Assembly: GCF_001425865.1 (NCBI RefSeq)
Contig: NZ_LMDS01000001.1
Coordinates: 62,001 to 126,000, forward strand
Length of the DNA stretch: 64,000 bases
Origin: Rhizobacter sp. Root404
GTDB taxonomy: Bacteria; Pseudomonadota; Gammaproteobacteria; Burkholderiales; Burkholderiaceae_C
Direction of reading: 5' to 3'
Shown here: one piece after another, positions 55,544 through 64,000 of the stretch
Layout: every line of letters begins with the position of its first letter
Position numbering within the stretch: the stretch's first letter is position 1
Notes under the pieces: model-generated
What the model saw: the letters and a program-made list of their open reading frames with translations, nothing else
What the model was told of the DNA's origin: nothing
Databases searched by the model: none
Translations under genes and position numbers: made by a program

Positions 55544-56419
55544 TCAGTACAGCGTGTCCTCGCCCTGCGGTCGGGTCTTGAAACGCTTGTGCACCCACAG
55601 GTATTGCGCCGGGAGCTTGCGGATCTCGCGTTCGATCCACAGGTTCATCCGTTCGGTGTCGGCGAGCGGGTCGTCGGTCGGGAAATCGGTCCACGGCGGC
55701 AGGAACCGCACGCGGTAGCCGGCGCCGCCGGGCAGCGTCTCGGCGACGACCGGCTGCACGATCATGTTCAGGGCCCGCGCCAGGCGCGACGGGGCGAGCA
55801 GCGTCGCCGCCGGAATGCCGAAGAACGGCACGAACGCGGCATCGCGCTCGCCGAAGTCCATGTCCGGCAGGTTGAAGAACGCGTCGCCGCGGCGGATCGC
55901 GCGGAACAGCGCCTTGCCGGCCTCGTCGCGCGGGAAGATCTCCGCGTTGCCCAGGCGCAGGCGGCCGCGGCGGATCGCGGCGTCCATCACCGGGTCGCTC
56001 TGCGCCTGGTAGATCGAGATGCCCTTGCGGTTCTGGAACAGCAGCACCGAAACGCCGGCCACGTCCAGCGCCATGAAGTGCGGCGCGAGCCACATGACAG
56101 GCCGTTCGCTGCGCTCGGCGAGCTTCACGTCGCCCTCGATGTGGATCAGCCGTTTCAGGCGCGCCGGCGACGCGTACCAGAGCAGCCCGCGCTCGAGGAT
56201 GCTGCGCCCGAGCCACTCGAAGTGCTCGCGTGCCAGCGCTTCGTGCTCGTCGTGCGTCTGCTCCGGGAAGCACAGCGCGATGTTGCGCAACGCGATGCGG
56301 CGCCGTGCCTTGGCGAGCGGGTAGAGCAGTCGGCCCAGGCCGCGGCCGAGCGCGGCCTGCACGCCCAGCGGCAAGCAATGCAACAGCCACAACAAGGCCA
56401 GCAGGATTCGCGCGCCCAA
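55544..56419 (-). CDS. LpxL/LpxM-type lipid A acyltransferase (copy 1)
   Basis: A 291-residue inner-membrane acyltransferase with one N-terminal helix ([20 protein letters not shown]). The catalytic HxxxxD motif is HFMALD, and [20 protein letters not shown] is the substrate loop. It adds a secondary acyl chain to lipid A. It starts 32 bases after a related gene in the same direction, so the pair may act in sequence. Which acyl position each modifies cannot be read. Confidence 0.92.
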   Translation of the reverse strand: MGARILLALLWLLHCLPLGVQAALGRGLGRLLYPLAKARRRIALRNIALCFPEQTHDEHEALAREHFEWLGRSILERGLLWYASPARLKRLIHIEGDVKLAERSERPVMWLAPHFMALDVAGVSVLLFQNRKGISIYQAQSDPVMDAAIRRGRLRLGNAEIFPRDEAGKALFRAIRRGDAFFNLPDMDFGERDAAFVPFFGIPAATLLAPSRLARALNMIVQPVVAETLPGGAGYRVRFLPPWTDFPTDDPLADTERMNLWIEREIRKLPAQYLWVHKRFKTRPQGEDTLY

Positions 56420-56451
56420 CTCTCACCCTTCGTTCTTGTTCGTGGCCCCGC

Positions 56452-57315
56452 TCAGGCGGCGGGGTCTTGCGAGCGTGGCTGCTTGTACCGGTTGTAGCCC
56501 CAGAGGTATTGCTGCGGGCACTGCCGGATCAGCGCTTCCATCGCGCGGTTGATGACCGCGGCGGATTCTGCCTGACCGGGATCGTCGGTCGGCAAGGGCT
56601 CGTCCAACCGGCTGACACGCACCGCGTAGCCCGCGCCGTGCGCGAGACGCTCGCCCCAGATGAGCAACGGCGTCGCGCCGGTCTGCTGGATCAGGCGCGC
56701 AGCCAGCGTCATCGTGTAGGCCGGCTTGCCGAAGAACGGCACCCACACGCCCATGCCGTCGGGCGGCACCTGGTCGGGCAGCAGGCCGACGGCTTCGCCA
56801 CGGCGCAGCGCGCGCATCATCTGGCGCACGCCGCCCAGCGTGGCCGGTGCGGTGGCCAGTCCCGGGCGCGCGCGCGACTGGTCCATCACCTCCCGCAGCG
56901 CCGGCTGGCGGGCCGGCCGGTAGAGCACGGTGATGGGCCCGTGTTGCGCCGCGAACTCCTGCGCGATGGCCTGCGCGGTGACCTCGAAGCTGCCCATGTG
57001 CGGCGTCAGGAACACGATGCCGCGTTTCGCCTGCGCCGCCTCCTCGATCAGCGCGCGGCCCGCCCATTCCAGGCGCGGGCCGATGCCGGCGCCCGGCGGC
57101 CGCAGCCAGAGATAAGGCGCCTCCGCGACCATGCGGCCGGCCGCGGCGATCGCCGGACGCGCCAGCACCGGATCGATGCCGGCCTGGCGCACGTTCTCGT
57201 TGAAGCGCCGCCGGTACGACGGCGACGACCAATACGTGATCCAACCCAGAAAGGCGCCGATCACGTGCAGAAACCACAGGGGACGCCGGGCAAGCCAGCG
57301 GAACAAGCTGAGCAT
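56452..57315 (-). CDS. LpxL/LpxM-type lipid A acyltransferase (copy 2)
   Basis: A 287-residue paralogue of the following gene. The motif HMGSFE is the HxxxxE variant of the acyltransferase box. [20 protein letters not shown] matches the substrate loop. The N-terminal segment [19 protein letters not shown] is a membrane anchor. Its start codon lies six bases from the TATAAT of the divergent metK promoter, so the two promoters face each other. Confidence 0.92.
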   Translation of the reverse strand: MLSLFRWLARRPLWFLHVIGAFLGWITYWSSPSYRRRFNENVRQAGIDPVLARPAIAAAGRMVAEAPYLWLRPPGAGIGPRLEWAGRALIEEAAQAKRGIVFLTPHMGSFEVTAQAIAQEFAAQHGPITVLYRPARQPALREVMDQSRARPGLATAPATLGGVRQMMRALRRGEAVGLLPDQVPPDGMGVWVPFFGKPAYTMTLAARLIQQTGATPLLIWGERLAHGAGYAVRVSRLDEPLPTDDPGQAESAAVINRAMEALIRQCPQQYLWGYNRYKQPRSQDPAA

Positions 57316-57320
57316 CTTCT

Positions 57321-57326
57321 TATAAT
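57321..57326 (+). promoter_or_regulatory. metK promoter, -10 box
   Basis: A perfect TATAAT. Transcription would begin about seven bases later, exactly where the riboswitch begins. The -35 region (near 57298-57303) is weak. The box abuts the start of the divergent lipid A acyltransferase gene. Confidence 0.7.
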
Positions 57327-57332
57327 CGGGCC

Positions 57333-57430
57333 ATCGCCGAGTTAATTTGAACTACTTGCGGGCGATGCGCAGGCCTCCCGGGCCGGCGCCGGGTGGCACC
57401 GAGGCGCCGCTCAACAAATGCCGCTAAAGC
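57333..57430 (+). ncRNA. SAM-II-like riboswitch of metK with an inserted hairpin
   Basis: ATCGCC (57333-57338) pairs perfectly with GGCGAT (57361-57366) to form P1. The loop carries ATTTG (57345-57349), perfectly complementary to CAAAT (57415-57419), which gives the pseudoknot, and the conserved CTTGC (57355-57359). The 3' strand ends in GCTAAAG (57423-57429), the SAM-II hallmark. Between P1 and the 3' strand, where compact SAM-II RNAs have only a few bases, there are about 46 bases with their own hairpin (GCCTC 57373-57377 with GAGGC 57401-57405). Binding of SAM should lower metK expression. The class is assigned by motif, not by a covariance model. Confidence 0.8.
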
Positions 57431-57489
57431 GTTCGCCGCTCCTCCAGAGGTCAGGCAACGCAAGCCTTGCAACCTACCGGAGTTTAAGA

Positions 57490-58671
57490 GTGTCGAACGA
57501 TTTCCTTTTCACGTCAGAGTCCGTTTCCGAAGGCCACCCCGACAAGGTCGCCGACCAGATCTCGGACGCCATCCTCGATGCGATCTTCGCGCAGGACCCG
57601 CGCTCGCGCGTCGCCGCCGAGACGCTGACCAACACCGGCCTCGTGGTGCTGGCCGGTGAGATCACCACCAACGCGCACGTCGACTACATCCAGGTCGCGC
57701 GCGACACCATCAAGCGCATCGGCTACGACAACACCGAGTACGGCATCGACTACAAGGGCTGCGCGGTGATGGTCTGCTACGACAAGCAGAGCAACGACAT
57801 CGCCCAGGGCGTCGACCACGCCAGCGACGACCACCTGAACATCGGCGCCGGCGACCAGGGCCTGATGTTCGGCTACGCCTGCGACGAGACGCCCGAGCTG
57901 ATGCCTGCGCCGATCTATTACGCGCACCGTCTGGTCGAGCGTCAGGCGCAGCTGCGCAAGGATGGCCGCCTGCCGTTCCTGCGGCCCGACGCGAAGAGCC
58001 AGGTCACGATGCGTTATGTCGACGGCAAGCCGCACTCGATCGACACGGTCGTGCTCTCCACCCAGCACCACCCCGACCAGAGCGAGACCTCGACCAAGAT
58101 GAAGGCCTCGTTCACCGAGGCGATCATCGAGGAGATCATCCGCCCGGTGCTGCCGAAGGAATGGCTGAAGGACACCAAGTTCCTGATCAACCCGACCGGT
58201 CGCTTCGTCATCGGCGGCCCGCAGGGTGACTGCGGCCTGACCGGCCGCAAGATCATCGTCGACACCTACGGCGGCGCCTGCCCGCACGGCGGCGGCGCGT
58301 TCTCGGGCAAGGACCCGAGCAAGGTCGACCGCTCGGCGGCGTACGCGGCGCGCTATGTCGCGAAGAACATCGTCGCGGCCGGCCTGGCGCGCCAGTGCCA
58401 GATCCAGGTCGCCTACGCGATCGGCGTGGCCCGTCCGATGAACGTCACGGTCTACACCGAGGGCACCGGCGTGATCTCCGACGACAAGCTGTCGGCGCTG
58501 GTCCAGGAGCACTTCGACCTGCGCCCGAAGGGCATCATCCAGATGCTCGACCTGCTGCGCCCGATCTACGAAAAGACCGCGGCCTACGGCCACTTCGGCC
58601 GCGAGGAGCCGGAGTTCTCGTGGGAGCGCACGGACAAGGCGGCCACGCTGCGCGCTGCGGCAGGGCTGTAA
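57490..58671 (+). CDS. metK: S-adenosylmethionine synthetase
   Basis: A 393-residue cytosolic enzyme that makes SAM from methionine and ATP. The start is GTG 57490, seven bases after GGAG (57479-57482), giving [20 protein letters not shown]. The in-frame ATG at 57418 lies inside the riboswitch pseudoknot and would add 24 unrelated residues. [18 protein letters not shown] and [15 protein letters not shown] are the family's ATP and metal sites. The length is standard. The upstream SAM-II-like element predicts feedback control. Confidence 0.97.
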   Translation: MSNDFLFTSESVSEGHPDKVADQISDAILDAIFAQDPRSRVAAETLTNTGLVVLAGEITTNAHVDYIQVARDTIKRIGYDNTEYGIDYKGCAVMVCYDKQSNDIAQGVDHASDDHLNIGAGDQGLMFGYACDETPELMPAPIYYAHRLVERQAQLRKDGRLPFLRPDAKSQVTMRYVDGKPHSIDTVVLSTQHHPDQSETSTKMKASFTEAIIEEIIRPVLPKEWLKDTKFLINPTGRFVIGGPQGDCGLTGRKIIVDTYGGACPHGGGAFSGKDPSKVDRSAAYAARYVAKNIVAAGLARQCQIQVAYAIGVARPMNVTVYTEGTGVISDDKLSALVQEHFDLRPKGIIQMLDLLRPIYEKTAAYGHFGREEPEFSWERTDKAATLRAAAGL

Positions 58672-58688
58672 GCGCAAGGCATCCGTCG

Positions 58689-59228
58689 ATGGTCGAGATC
58701 CGTCAGGTCGAGACCTTCGACGAGGCCGCATTCGCGGCGCTGACCGAGCCGGTCTTCGGCAACGAGGCGCGCGAGCGGTACATGCGCGCGCTCGTCGGCG
58801 CGGAAGTCGACGACCGCAACAAGGCGCTGCGTGCAACGCTGCCGAAACCCGAACGGATCCGCATCGCCGCGCTCGACGGCGACCGGTTGGTCGGCTGCAG
58901 CAGCGGCTGGTTCGAGTTCGGCGGCGGCAACTTCTACATCGGCCTGTCGGCCGTCGACCCCGCGTACCGCCAGCAGCGCATCTACACGCGCATGCTCGGC
59001 CTGATGGAGCAGACCGTGCGCGAACGCGGCGGCCTGCTGATCACGTCGCAGCACGTGGCCACCAACACCCCGGTGCTGATCGCCAAGCTCAAGGCGGGCT
59101 ATGTGATTGCCGGCACCGAGTACCTCGATCAGATGGGGCTGCTGGTCCGCCTGGTGCTGCACCTCACGCCCGAACGCAGGGCGCTGTTCGAGTCGCGCAC
59201 GGCCACGCTGAGACCGCCGGCACCCTGA
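58689..59228 (+). CDS. GNAT-family N-acetyltransferase
   Basis: A 179-residue acetyltransferase fold. The acetyl-CoA-binding motif is degenerate: AVDPAYRQQRIYTRMLGLM corresponds to the (Q/R)xxGxG/A region with Gly replaced. The preceding strand NFYIGLSAV and the following helix fit GNAT. It starts 17 bases after metK and may be carried on its transcript, hence under riboswitch control. The substrate is unknown. Confidence 0.85.
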   Translation: MVEIRQVETFDEAAFAALTEPVFGNEARERYMRALVGAEVDDRNKALRATLPKPERIRIAALDGDRLVGCSSGWFEFGGGNFYIGLSAVDPAYRQQRIYTRMLGLMEQTVRERGGLLITSQHVATNTPVLIAKLKAGYVIAGTEYLDQMGLLVRLVLHLTPERRALFESRTATLRPPAP

Positions 59229-59261
59229 CGGGACCGCGTGCGACCGGGCATCATCACGCCC

Positions 59262-60359
59262 ATGACGGCCGTGACCCTCGACCACCTGCGCCACTACGCG
59301 ATCGCCCGCACGCTGTTCAGGCCGACCACGCTGGGGCGCGCGATCACCCGGCTCGGTTTCGTGCAGGCGGACCCGATCCGTGCGCCGGCGCGCGCGCAGG
59401 ACCTGACGCTGCGCCACCGCGTCGTCGACTACCGCGCCGGCGATCTCGAGCGCCGCTATGCGCGGCTCGGCATCGAGGAGGACTTCTTCGTCAACTACGG
59501 CTTCCTGCCGCGCGCGCACCACGCGCTGATGCACCCGCGTGCGCCGCGCCGCGCCTGGACGCCGGCGCGCGCGACGCAGGCGCAGGCGGTGCTCGAGTTC
59601 GTGCGTGCGCACGGCGCAGTGCACCCGCGCGAGGTCGACGCGCATTTCGCGCACGGCAAGACCACCAACTGGTTCGGCGGCTCGTCGAACGCCAGCACGC
59701 AGCTGCTCGACGAGATGCACTACCGCGGCCTGCTGCGCGTCGCGCGGCGCGACGGCGGGACGCGCGTCTACGCCGTGCGCCACGGCGACGCGACCGAACC
59801 CGACAAGGACACCGCTGCCGCGCGCATGGACGCGCTGGTCGACCTGGTCGTGGCGAAGTACGCGCCGCTGCCGTTCGCGACGCTCGGGCAGTTGATCAGC
59901 CACCTCGGCATCGGCGCGCCGCAGTGGCGTGCCGAGCGCGCCGGCACCCTGGCCCGCGCGAAGCAGCGGCTCGCGCGCCAGCGCATCGACGGCGTCGACT
60001 GGTACTGGCCGGCGGACGAGAAACCAAGTGCCTCCCGTTGGCGTGCGGATGAACGGGTCCGGCTGCTGACGCCGTTCGATCCGGTCGTCTGGGACCGCCG
60101 GCGCTTCGAGCACTTCTGGGGCTGGGCCTACCGCTTCGAGGCCTACACGCCGGCGCCGAAACGTCAGCTCGGCTACTACGCGCTGCCGCTGCTGTGGCAC
60201 GACCGGGTGATCGGCTGGGCCAACGCCGGTGTGAGCGGCGGGGCGCTGAACGTGACGTTCGGCTACGTCGCGGGCCGGGCCCCGCGCGACGCGGCATTCC
60301 GGCGGGAACTGGCCGACGAAGTGGACCGGCTGCGCGGCTTTCTCGGGCTCGGGGGCTGA
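59262..60359 (+). CDS. YcaQ-family winged-helix protein (crosslink-repair glycosylase type)
   Basis: A 365-residue protein with the winged-helix HTH_42 fold of E. coli YcaQ and Streptomyces AlkX/AZL, glycosylases that unhook interstrand crosslinks. The family pattern LGFVQADPIRAPARAQDLTL is clear, and the catalytic Q-x-D motif is present as QAD in that segment. LTPFDPVVWDRRRFEHFWG and AYTPAPKRQLGYYALP are conserved C-terminal blocks. The start is 59262; a GTG at 59238 is less likely. Confidence 0.88.
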   Translation: MTAVTLDHLRHYAIARTLFRPTTLGRAITRLGFVQADPIRAPARAQDLTLRHRVVDYRAGDLERRYARLGIEEDFFVNYGFLPRAHHALMHPRAPRRAWTPARATQAQAVLEFVRAHGAVHPREVDAHFAHGKTTNWFGGSSNASTQLLDEMHYRGLLRVARRDGGTRVYAVRHGDATEPDKDTAAARMDALVDLVVAKYAPLPFATLGQLISHLGIGAPQWRAERAGTLARAKQRLARQRIDGVDWYWPADEKPSASRWRADERVRLLTPFDPVVWDRRRFEHFWGWAYRFEAYTPAPKRQLGYYALPLLWHDRVIGWANAGVSGGALNVTFGYVAGRAPRDAAFRRELADEVDRLRGFLGLGG

Positions 60360-60368
60360 ACCGGCCCG

Positions 60369-61592
60369 TCAGGCCGCCGCCGCGACCAGCGGCTTCTGCC
60401 CCCAAGCGATCAGCGCGCCGAGCAGCAGCACCGCCGCCGAGCACGCCAACCCGCCGCGCAGCCCCCCGGTGCCGTCGGCGACCCAGCCGACCAGCGTCGG
60501 CCCGACGATCTGCCCGGCTGCGAACACGATCGTGAACGCCGCGATCCCCGCCGGCCACGCGGTGGCCGGCAGGTTGTGCCGCACCAGCGCGGTCGTCGAG
60601 GCGACGACCGACAGGAACACGCCACCGAACAGCACGCCGGACGCGAACACCGCCACCGGGTGCGCACTCAGCACCGGCAGCACGGTCGCCACCGCGAGCA
60701 GCGCGTTCAGCAGCCGCAGCGCGCCGCCGCCGCGCTGGCGCTGCAGCAGCCCGGCCCAGACGAACGACGAGCCGAGCACCGCCACGCCGAGCAGCGCGTA
60801 GAACACGGTGATCGCGACCGCGCTCAGTTGCTGCTCGCGCAGCAGCGTCACGACGAAGGTCATGTAGCCGATGTAGCCGAGGCCGAAGCAGAAGTAGGCT
60901 GCCAGGCCGCAGGCGAACTGCGTCCAGCGGAACGGCGCCGCGGCGTCGCCACGCGCTGCCGCGCTGGCCGCGAGGCCGCGCGTCACCGCGCCGGTGATGG
61001 CCGTGGCAGCGAGGGCTGCCGCCCCGAGCGCGACCCACGCCCATTGCCACGCGTGCGCACCGGCCAGCGCGCTCAGCGGCGGCACCAGCAGCGCCGAGAT
61101 CACGATGCCGACGCCGGTGCCGCCGTAGTAGATGCCGAGCACGAGGCCGGCGCTCGGCGCGCGGCCGGCGTGGCCGGAAGGCGCCCGGTTGCTCAGTTGC
61201 GCGGCGAGCAGGCCGCCGGAGACGAAGGTCGCCGCGCTGGCGATCCCGGTCAGGCCGCGCAGCAGGTACAGCGCGGCATCGGCCGTCACGGCGCCGTGGG
61301 CGGCGAGCAGCAGCGCCGAGCCGAAGCCGCCGGCCAGCAGCGAACGCCGCGCGCCGAAGCGGCGCAGCCAGCCCGGTGCCAGCAGCGCGCCCACCAGGTA
61401 GCCGGCGGCGTTGACCGTGTTCATCGCGCCGGCCACGGTGTAGCTCCAGCCCAGGTCGGCCCGCATCGGCGGCAGCAGCAGCGCGTAGGAGAAGCGCGCC
61501 AGGCCGAGCGACACGGCGGCAGCGAGCGCCAGCGCGGCGGCGACGACGAGCGTCGGGTGATCGGGTGCGGCGCTCGCGGTGTCGGTCGGCAT
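60369..61592 (-). CDS. YbfB/YjiJ-family MFS transporter
   Basis: A 407-residue inner-membrane protein with about 12 helices. The start at 61592 (MPTDTASAAP) is preferred; the longer frame upstream is Arg/Pro-rich and non-coding in character. GLARFSYALLLPPMRADLGW and NTVNAAGYLVGALL in the first two helices match the YbfB/YjiJ family. The substrate is unknown. It converges on the YcaQ-like gene. Confidence 0.9.
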   Translation of the reverse strand: MPTDTASAAPDHPTLVVAAALALAAAVSLGLARFSYALLLPPMRADLGWSYTVAGAMNTVNAAGYLVGALLAPGWLRRFGARRSLLAGGFGSALLLAAHGAVTADAALYLLRGLTGIASAATFVSGGLLAAQLSNRAPSGHAGRAPSAGLVLGIYYGGTGVGIVISALLVPPLSALAGAHAWQWAWVALGAAALAATAITGAVTRGLAASAAARGDAAAPFRWTQFACGLAAYFCFGLGYIGYMTFVVTLLREQQLSAVAITVFYALLGVAVLGSSFVWAGLLQRQRGGGALRLLNALLAVATVLPVLSAHPVAVFASGVLFGGVFLSVVASTTALVRHNLPATAWPAGIAAFTIVFAAGQIVGPTLVGWVADGTGGLRGGLACSAAVLLLGALIAWGQKPLVAAAA

Positions 61593-61769
61593 CGGGTCGG
61601 GGCGGTGCAGGGCGGTGGTCGGGGCAGGAAGTCTTGCACAGGCGGCGCACCGTTGTCGTGCGCGCGCGGGATGCGTGCTTGTCCTACCGCGCCTCGGGCG
61701 CCGCGGCGCTGGCGAGCGACGGGTCGGCACGATTCAATGGCGGTCCGGTTCTTCCACGATCACCACGCC

Positions 61770-62627
61770 ATGTCCGACATCCTCGCCCCCGACGCACCCA
61801 TCGCCGCCGCCCCCGCGCCCGACCGCACCGCCGCACCGGCCGCGCGCACCTTCGACGTCGACTGCACGCTGGCCTACCAGGTCAACGGGCCGACCGATTT
61901 CCTGTTCCAGATCCACGCGCTCGACGGCTTGGACCAGCGCGTGCTGGACGAGTCGCTCGTCATCACGCCGCCGCTGCCGCACCACGTGTATTGCGACCCG
62001 ACCGTCGGCCACCGCTTTCTGCGGCTGCACGCCGACGCGGGGCCGGTCGAGCTGCGCTACCGGGCGAGCGTCGAGCGCCGCCCGATCGCGGTCGACCCGC
62101 AGGCGCGCGAGATGCCGATCGCCGAGCTGCCGGACGATCTGCTGCACAACCTCAACCCGACGCGCTATTGCGAGTCCGACCTGCTCGGCCGCGCGGCGCA
62201 GATGCAGTTCGGCGACCTGCCGCCCGGCCATGTCCGGGTGCAGGCGATCGTCGACTGGATCTACGACAACGTCGCGTACCAGATCGGCTCGACCCAGGCG
62301 ACGACGACCTCGCGCGACGTGTTCGTGCAGCGCGCCGGCGTGTGCCGCGATTTCGCGCACCTGGGCGTCACCTTCTGTCGCGCGCTGAACATCCCGGCAC
62401 GGCTGGTGGTCGGCTACGCCCGCTTCGAGGAGCCGCCGCCCGACTTCCACGCGGTGTTCGAGGCCTACCTCGGCGGCCGCTGGGTGATGTTCGACGCGAC
62501 GCGCATGTCGCCGGTCGACGAGCTCGTGCGCATCGCGATCGGTCGCGACGCCAAGGACGTGGCCTTCGCGACGATCTTCGGCCCGGCGACCATGACCTCG
62601 ATGAACCCGTTGATCACCGCGCGCTGA
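61770..62627 (+). CDS. Transglutaminase-like cysteine protease family protein
   Basis: A 285-residue soluble protein with an N-terminal beta domain (about 25-125) and a transglutaminase core. The catalytic triad is Cys in RAGVCRDFAHLG, His in PDFHAVFEAYL and Asp in WVMFDATRM. The start at 61770 is preferred to the ATG at 61737. Bacterial members cleave peptides or amide bonds. Its end overlaps the convergent HAD gene by 14 bases. Confidence 0.92.
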   Translation: MSDILAPDAPIAAAPAPDRTAAPAARTFDVDCTLAYQVNGPTDFLFQIHALDGLDQRVLDESLVITPPLPHHVYCDPTVGHRFLRLHADAGPVELRYRASVERRPIAVDPQAREMPIAELPDDLLHNLNPTRYCESDLLGRAAQMQFGDLPPGHVRVQAIVDWIYDNVAYQIGSTQATTTSRDVFVQRAGVCRDFAHLGVTFCRALNIPARLVVGYARFEEPPPDFHAVFEAYLGGRWVMFDATRMSPVDELVRIAIGRDAKDVAFATIFGPATMTSMNPLITAR

Positions 62628-63438
62628 TCAGCCGCCGCGCCACTTCGGCGAAACCGGCGCCGCGCGCGCCGTCGGTCAGATAGGCCGGCCAGGTGGTCAA
62701 CTGCGCCGCGAACTCCATCAGGTTGGCGACGCCGACGCTGAGCGGGAAGTGGCCGAACATCAGTTGGTCGTTGGTCGAGTCGCCGACGTAGACCCAGTCA
62801 GCGCGCTCGGCCTCGATGTCGCGCCCCAGCAGGCGCTGCACGATCCAGCGTGCGCCGCTCAGCTTGGTGTGCGCGCCGAACCAGCCGTTGATGTGGATCG
62901 AGCTCACGGTCGCGTTCATGCCGGCGGCGCGCATCAGCGCGACCACCGCGTCGATCTGCGCCGCCGACAGGTGCGCGAACTCGCCGTGGTCGATCGCGAT
63001 GTCGGTGACGCGGCCCGGGCTGTCGTGCGCGAGCGTGGCGCCCGGCACCTCGCGCAGCACTTGCGCGGCGACTGCCTTCAGGCGCGCCGCGTTGTCCCGG
63101 CGCGTGGCGACGTCCTGCGCGTACTCGATCGCGAGGGTGCCCGGCTCGCGGAACAGCGCGACCGCGCCGTTCTCGGCCACGATCGCGTCGATCGGCCAGG
63201 CGCGTGCGAACGGCTCGCTCCAGCCCATCGGCCGGCCGGTGATCGCGATGACCGGCAGGCCGGCGGCTTGCAGCGCGCCGAGCGCGTCGAGCGCCTCTGG
63301 CGTGATCGCGCCGGCGGTGGTCAGCGTGTCGTCGATGTCGGTCAGCACGCCGCGCACGCGGCGGGCGTCGGCGGCGGGGAGTTCGGCCCACGGGCGGGTG
63401 GCAGTAGGGGCGGAGATTGCACGGGAAGTCACGCTCAT
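62614..63438 (-). CDS. HAD-IIB family phosphatase
   Basis: A 274-residue haloacid-dehalogenase-superfamily hydrolase. Motif I is [10 protein letters not shown] (DxDxT), motif II ITGRP, motif III uses Lys in GAHTKLSGA, and motif IV is [13 protein letters not shown]. The Cof/sucrose-phosphatase type cap fits a sugar-phosphate substrate. It diverges from the ahcY leader and its end overlaps the transglutaminase gene by 14 bases. Confidence 0.9.
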   Translation of the reverse strand: MSVTSRAISAPTATRPWAELPAADARRVRGVLTDIDDTLTTAGAITPEALDALGALQAAGLPVIAITGRPMGWSEPFARAWPIDAIVAENGAVALFREPGTLAIEYAQDVATRRDNAARLKAVAAQVLREVPGATLAHDSPGRVTDIAIDHGEFAHLSAAQIDAVVALMRAAGMNATVSSIHINGWFGAHTKLSGARWIVQRLLGRDIEAERADWVYVGDSTNDQLMFGHFPLSVGVANLMEFAAQLTTWPAYLTDGARGAGFAEVARRLISAR

Positions 63439-63462
63439 GCCCGCGAGTCTTGCACAGGGCTT

Positions 63463-63491
63463 TTGCGCCGGCGCCGACCGTCGCCTACAAT
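63463..63491 (+). promoter_or_regulatory. ahcY promoter
   Basis: TTGCGC (63463-63468), a 17-base spacer and TACAAT (63486-63491) make a sigma-70 type promoter. The start of transcription would fall just before the SAH riboswitch at 63503. Confidence 0.65.
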
Positions 63492-63502
63492 CCGTGCACT
63501 TT

Positions 63503-63583
63503 CCGAGGAGCGTTGCAAGGCCCGCCGCCGTGTTCGAGCGTGCGTCCCCAGGCTCGGAATTTGAATTGCAACCGCGCTCACCC
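63503..63583 (+). ncRNA. SAH riboswitch
   Basis: The conserved blocks are all in order. CCGAG (63503-63507) pairs with CTCGG (63553-63557) to form P1. GAGCG (63508-63512) pairs with CGCTC (63575-63579) as the pseudoknot. TTGCAA occurs at 63513-63518 and 63566-63571, and CCCAGGCTCGG at 63547-63557. This is the known S-adenosylhomocysteine class found before ahcY. GGGTGAG (63601-63607) can pair with CTCACCC (63577-63583) and thus compete with the pseudoknot. SAH binding should turn ahcY on. Confidence 0.92.
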
Positions 63584-63661
63584 GCACGATTCGACCTCGT
63601 GGGTGAGTTCCAACTTTCCCTTCGTGTCCGCGTGCGGGTTCCTCAATCTTCGGAGCCCGAT

Positions 63662-64000
63662 ATGAACGCCGTTCTCAAGTCTTCCCCCAGCGCCACTGCC
63701 GATTTCGCGATCGCCGACGCCAGCCTCGCCGCCTGGGGCCGCAAGGAAATCAAGATCGCCGAAACCGAGATGCCCGGCCTGATGGCCATCCGCGACGAAT
63801 TCGCGAAGGCGCAGCCGCTGAAGGGCGCGCGCATCACCGGCAGCATCCACATGACGATCCAGACCGCGGTGCTGGTCGAGACGCTGCAGGCGCTCGGCGC
63901 CAGCGTGCGCTGGGCCTCGTGCAACATCTTCTCGACCCAGGACCACGCCGCCGCCGCGCTGGTGGCCGAGGGCACGCCGGTGTTCGCGCACAAGGGCGAG
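63662..64000 (+). CDS. ahcY: S-adenosylhomocysteine hydrolase, N-terminal part (cut by window)
   Basis: The first 113 codons of SAH hydrolase, which splits SAH into adenosine and homocysteine to close the SAM cycle. The frame is open to the window edge. [20 protein letters not shown] and [15 protein letters not shown], then [17 protein letters not shown], are family signatures. The start follows CGGAG by six bases. The SAH riboswitch and promoter lie directly upstream. Confidence 0.97.
   Translation, partial: MNAVLKSSPSATADFAIADASLAAWGRKEIKIAETEMPGLMAIRDEFAKAQPLKGARITGSIHMTIQTAVLVETLQALGASVRWASCNIFSTQDHAAAALVAEGTPVFAHKGE

Overview
The window is very GC-rich, densely coding DNA with strong G/C bias at third codon positions. 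Several traits point to a betaproteobacterium of the order Burkholderiales, probably near the Leptothrix/Rubrivivax/Comamonadaceae groups: two Bug-type (TctC-like) periplasmic receptors, a bifunctional NadM with Nudix domain, a PEP-CTERM protein, a SAH riboswitch before ahcY, and the lpxL-like/metK arrangement. The taxonomic call is inference from gene content. I see no rRNA, tRNA, CRISPR array, intact insertion sequence or prophage.

Positions 1-25,800 read as accessory or variable chromosome. They hold a sensor kinase cut by the left edge, small secreted proteins and a lipoprotein, and a LysR-controlled methyltransferase plus Tat-exported Bug receptor. Next come a PEP-CTERM protein, a MarR/cupin pair with a palindromic operator, a decayed glycosyltransferase and a second methyltransferase. 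The clearest catabolic unit is at 10,825-16,149: MFS transporter, maleate isomerase-like protein, dihydropyrimidinase/hydantoinase, hydantoin-racemase-like protein and GntR regulator, behind a promoter whose -35 box lies inside a perfect 20-bp palindrome. After a decayed stretch (16.2-17.1 kb) follow an alpha/beta hydrolase, a Bug receptor with a LysR regulator, a KaiC-like ATPase module whose diguanylate-cyclase partner is broken, and an MFS/beta-propeller pair.

Positions 25,900-50,360 are mixed metabolism and regulation: a MalT-type LuxR regulator, the nadE-nadM operon, an RNase II-type exonuclease followed by a serine hydrolase, and dgoK-dgoA for 2-keto-3-deoxygalactonate. They also include a BNR-repeat propeller overlapping a MoaD/ThiS-like protein, a GH26-like secreted enzyme, an alpha/beta hydrolase fused to a LuxR domain, a diiron oxygenase-like protein, a TRAP receptor, a large hybrid sensor kinase and an enoyl-CoA hydratase.

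Positions 50,360-64,000 look like core chromosome: glmS with a frameshifted GST gene behind it, an Lrp regulator, the xerC/DUF484/dapF/lpxL-like block, metK, a YcaQ-family protein, a transglutaminase and the start of ahcY. Two enzymes of the S-adenosylmethionine cycle lie 6 kb apart, each behind a candidate riboswitch: a SAM-II-like element with an extra internal hairpin before metK, and a SAH riboswitch before ahcY. Together they would lower SAM synthesis when SAM is abundant and raise SAH hydrolysis when SAH builds up.
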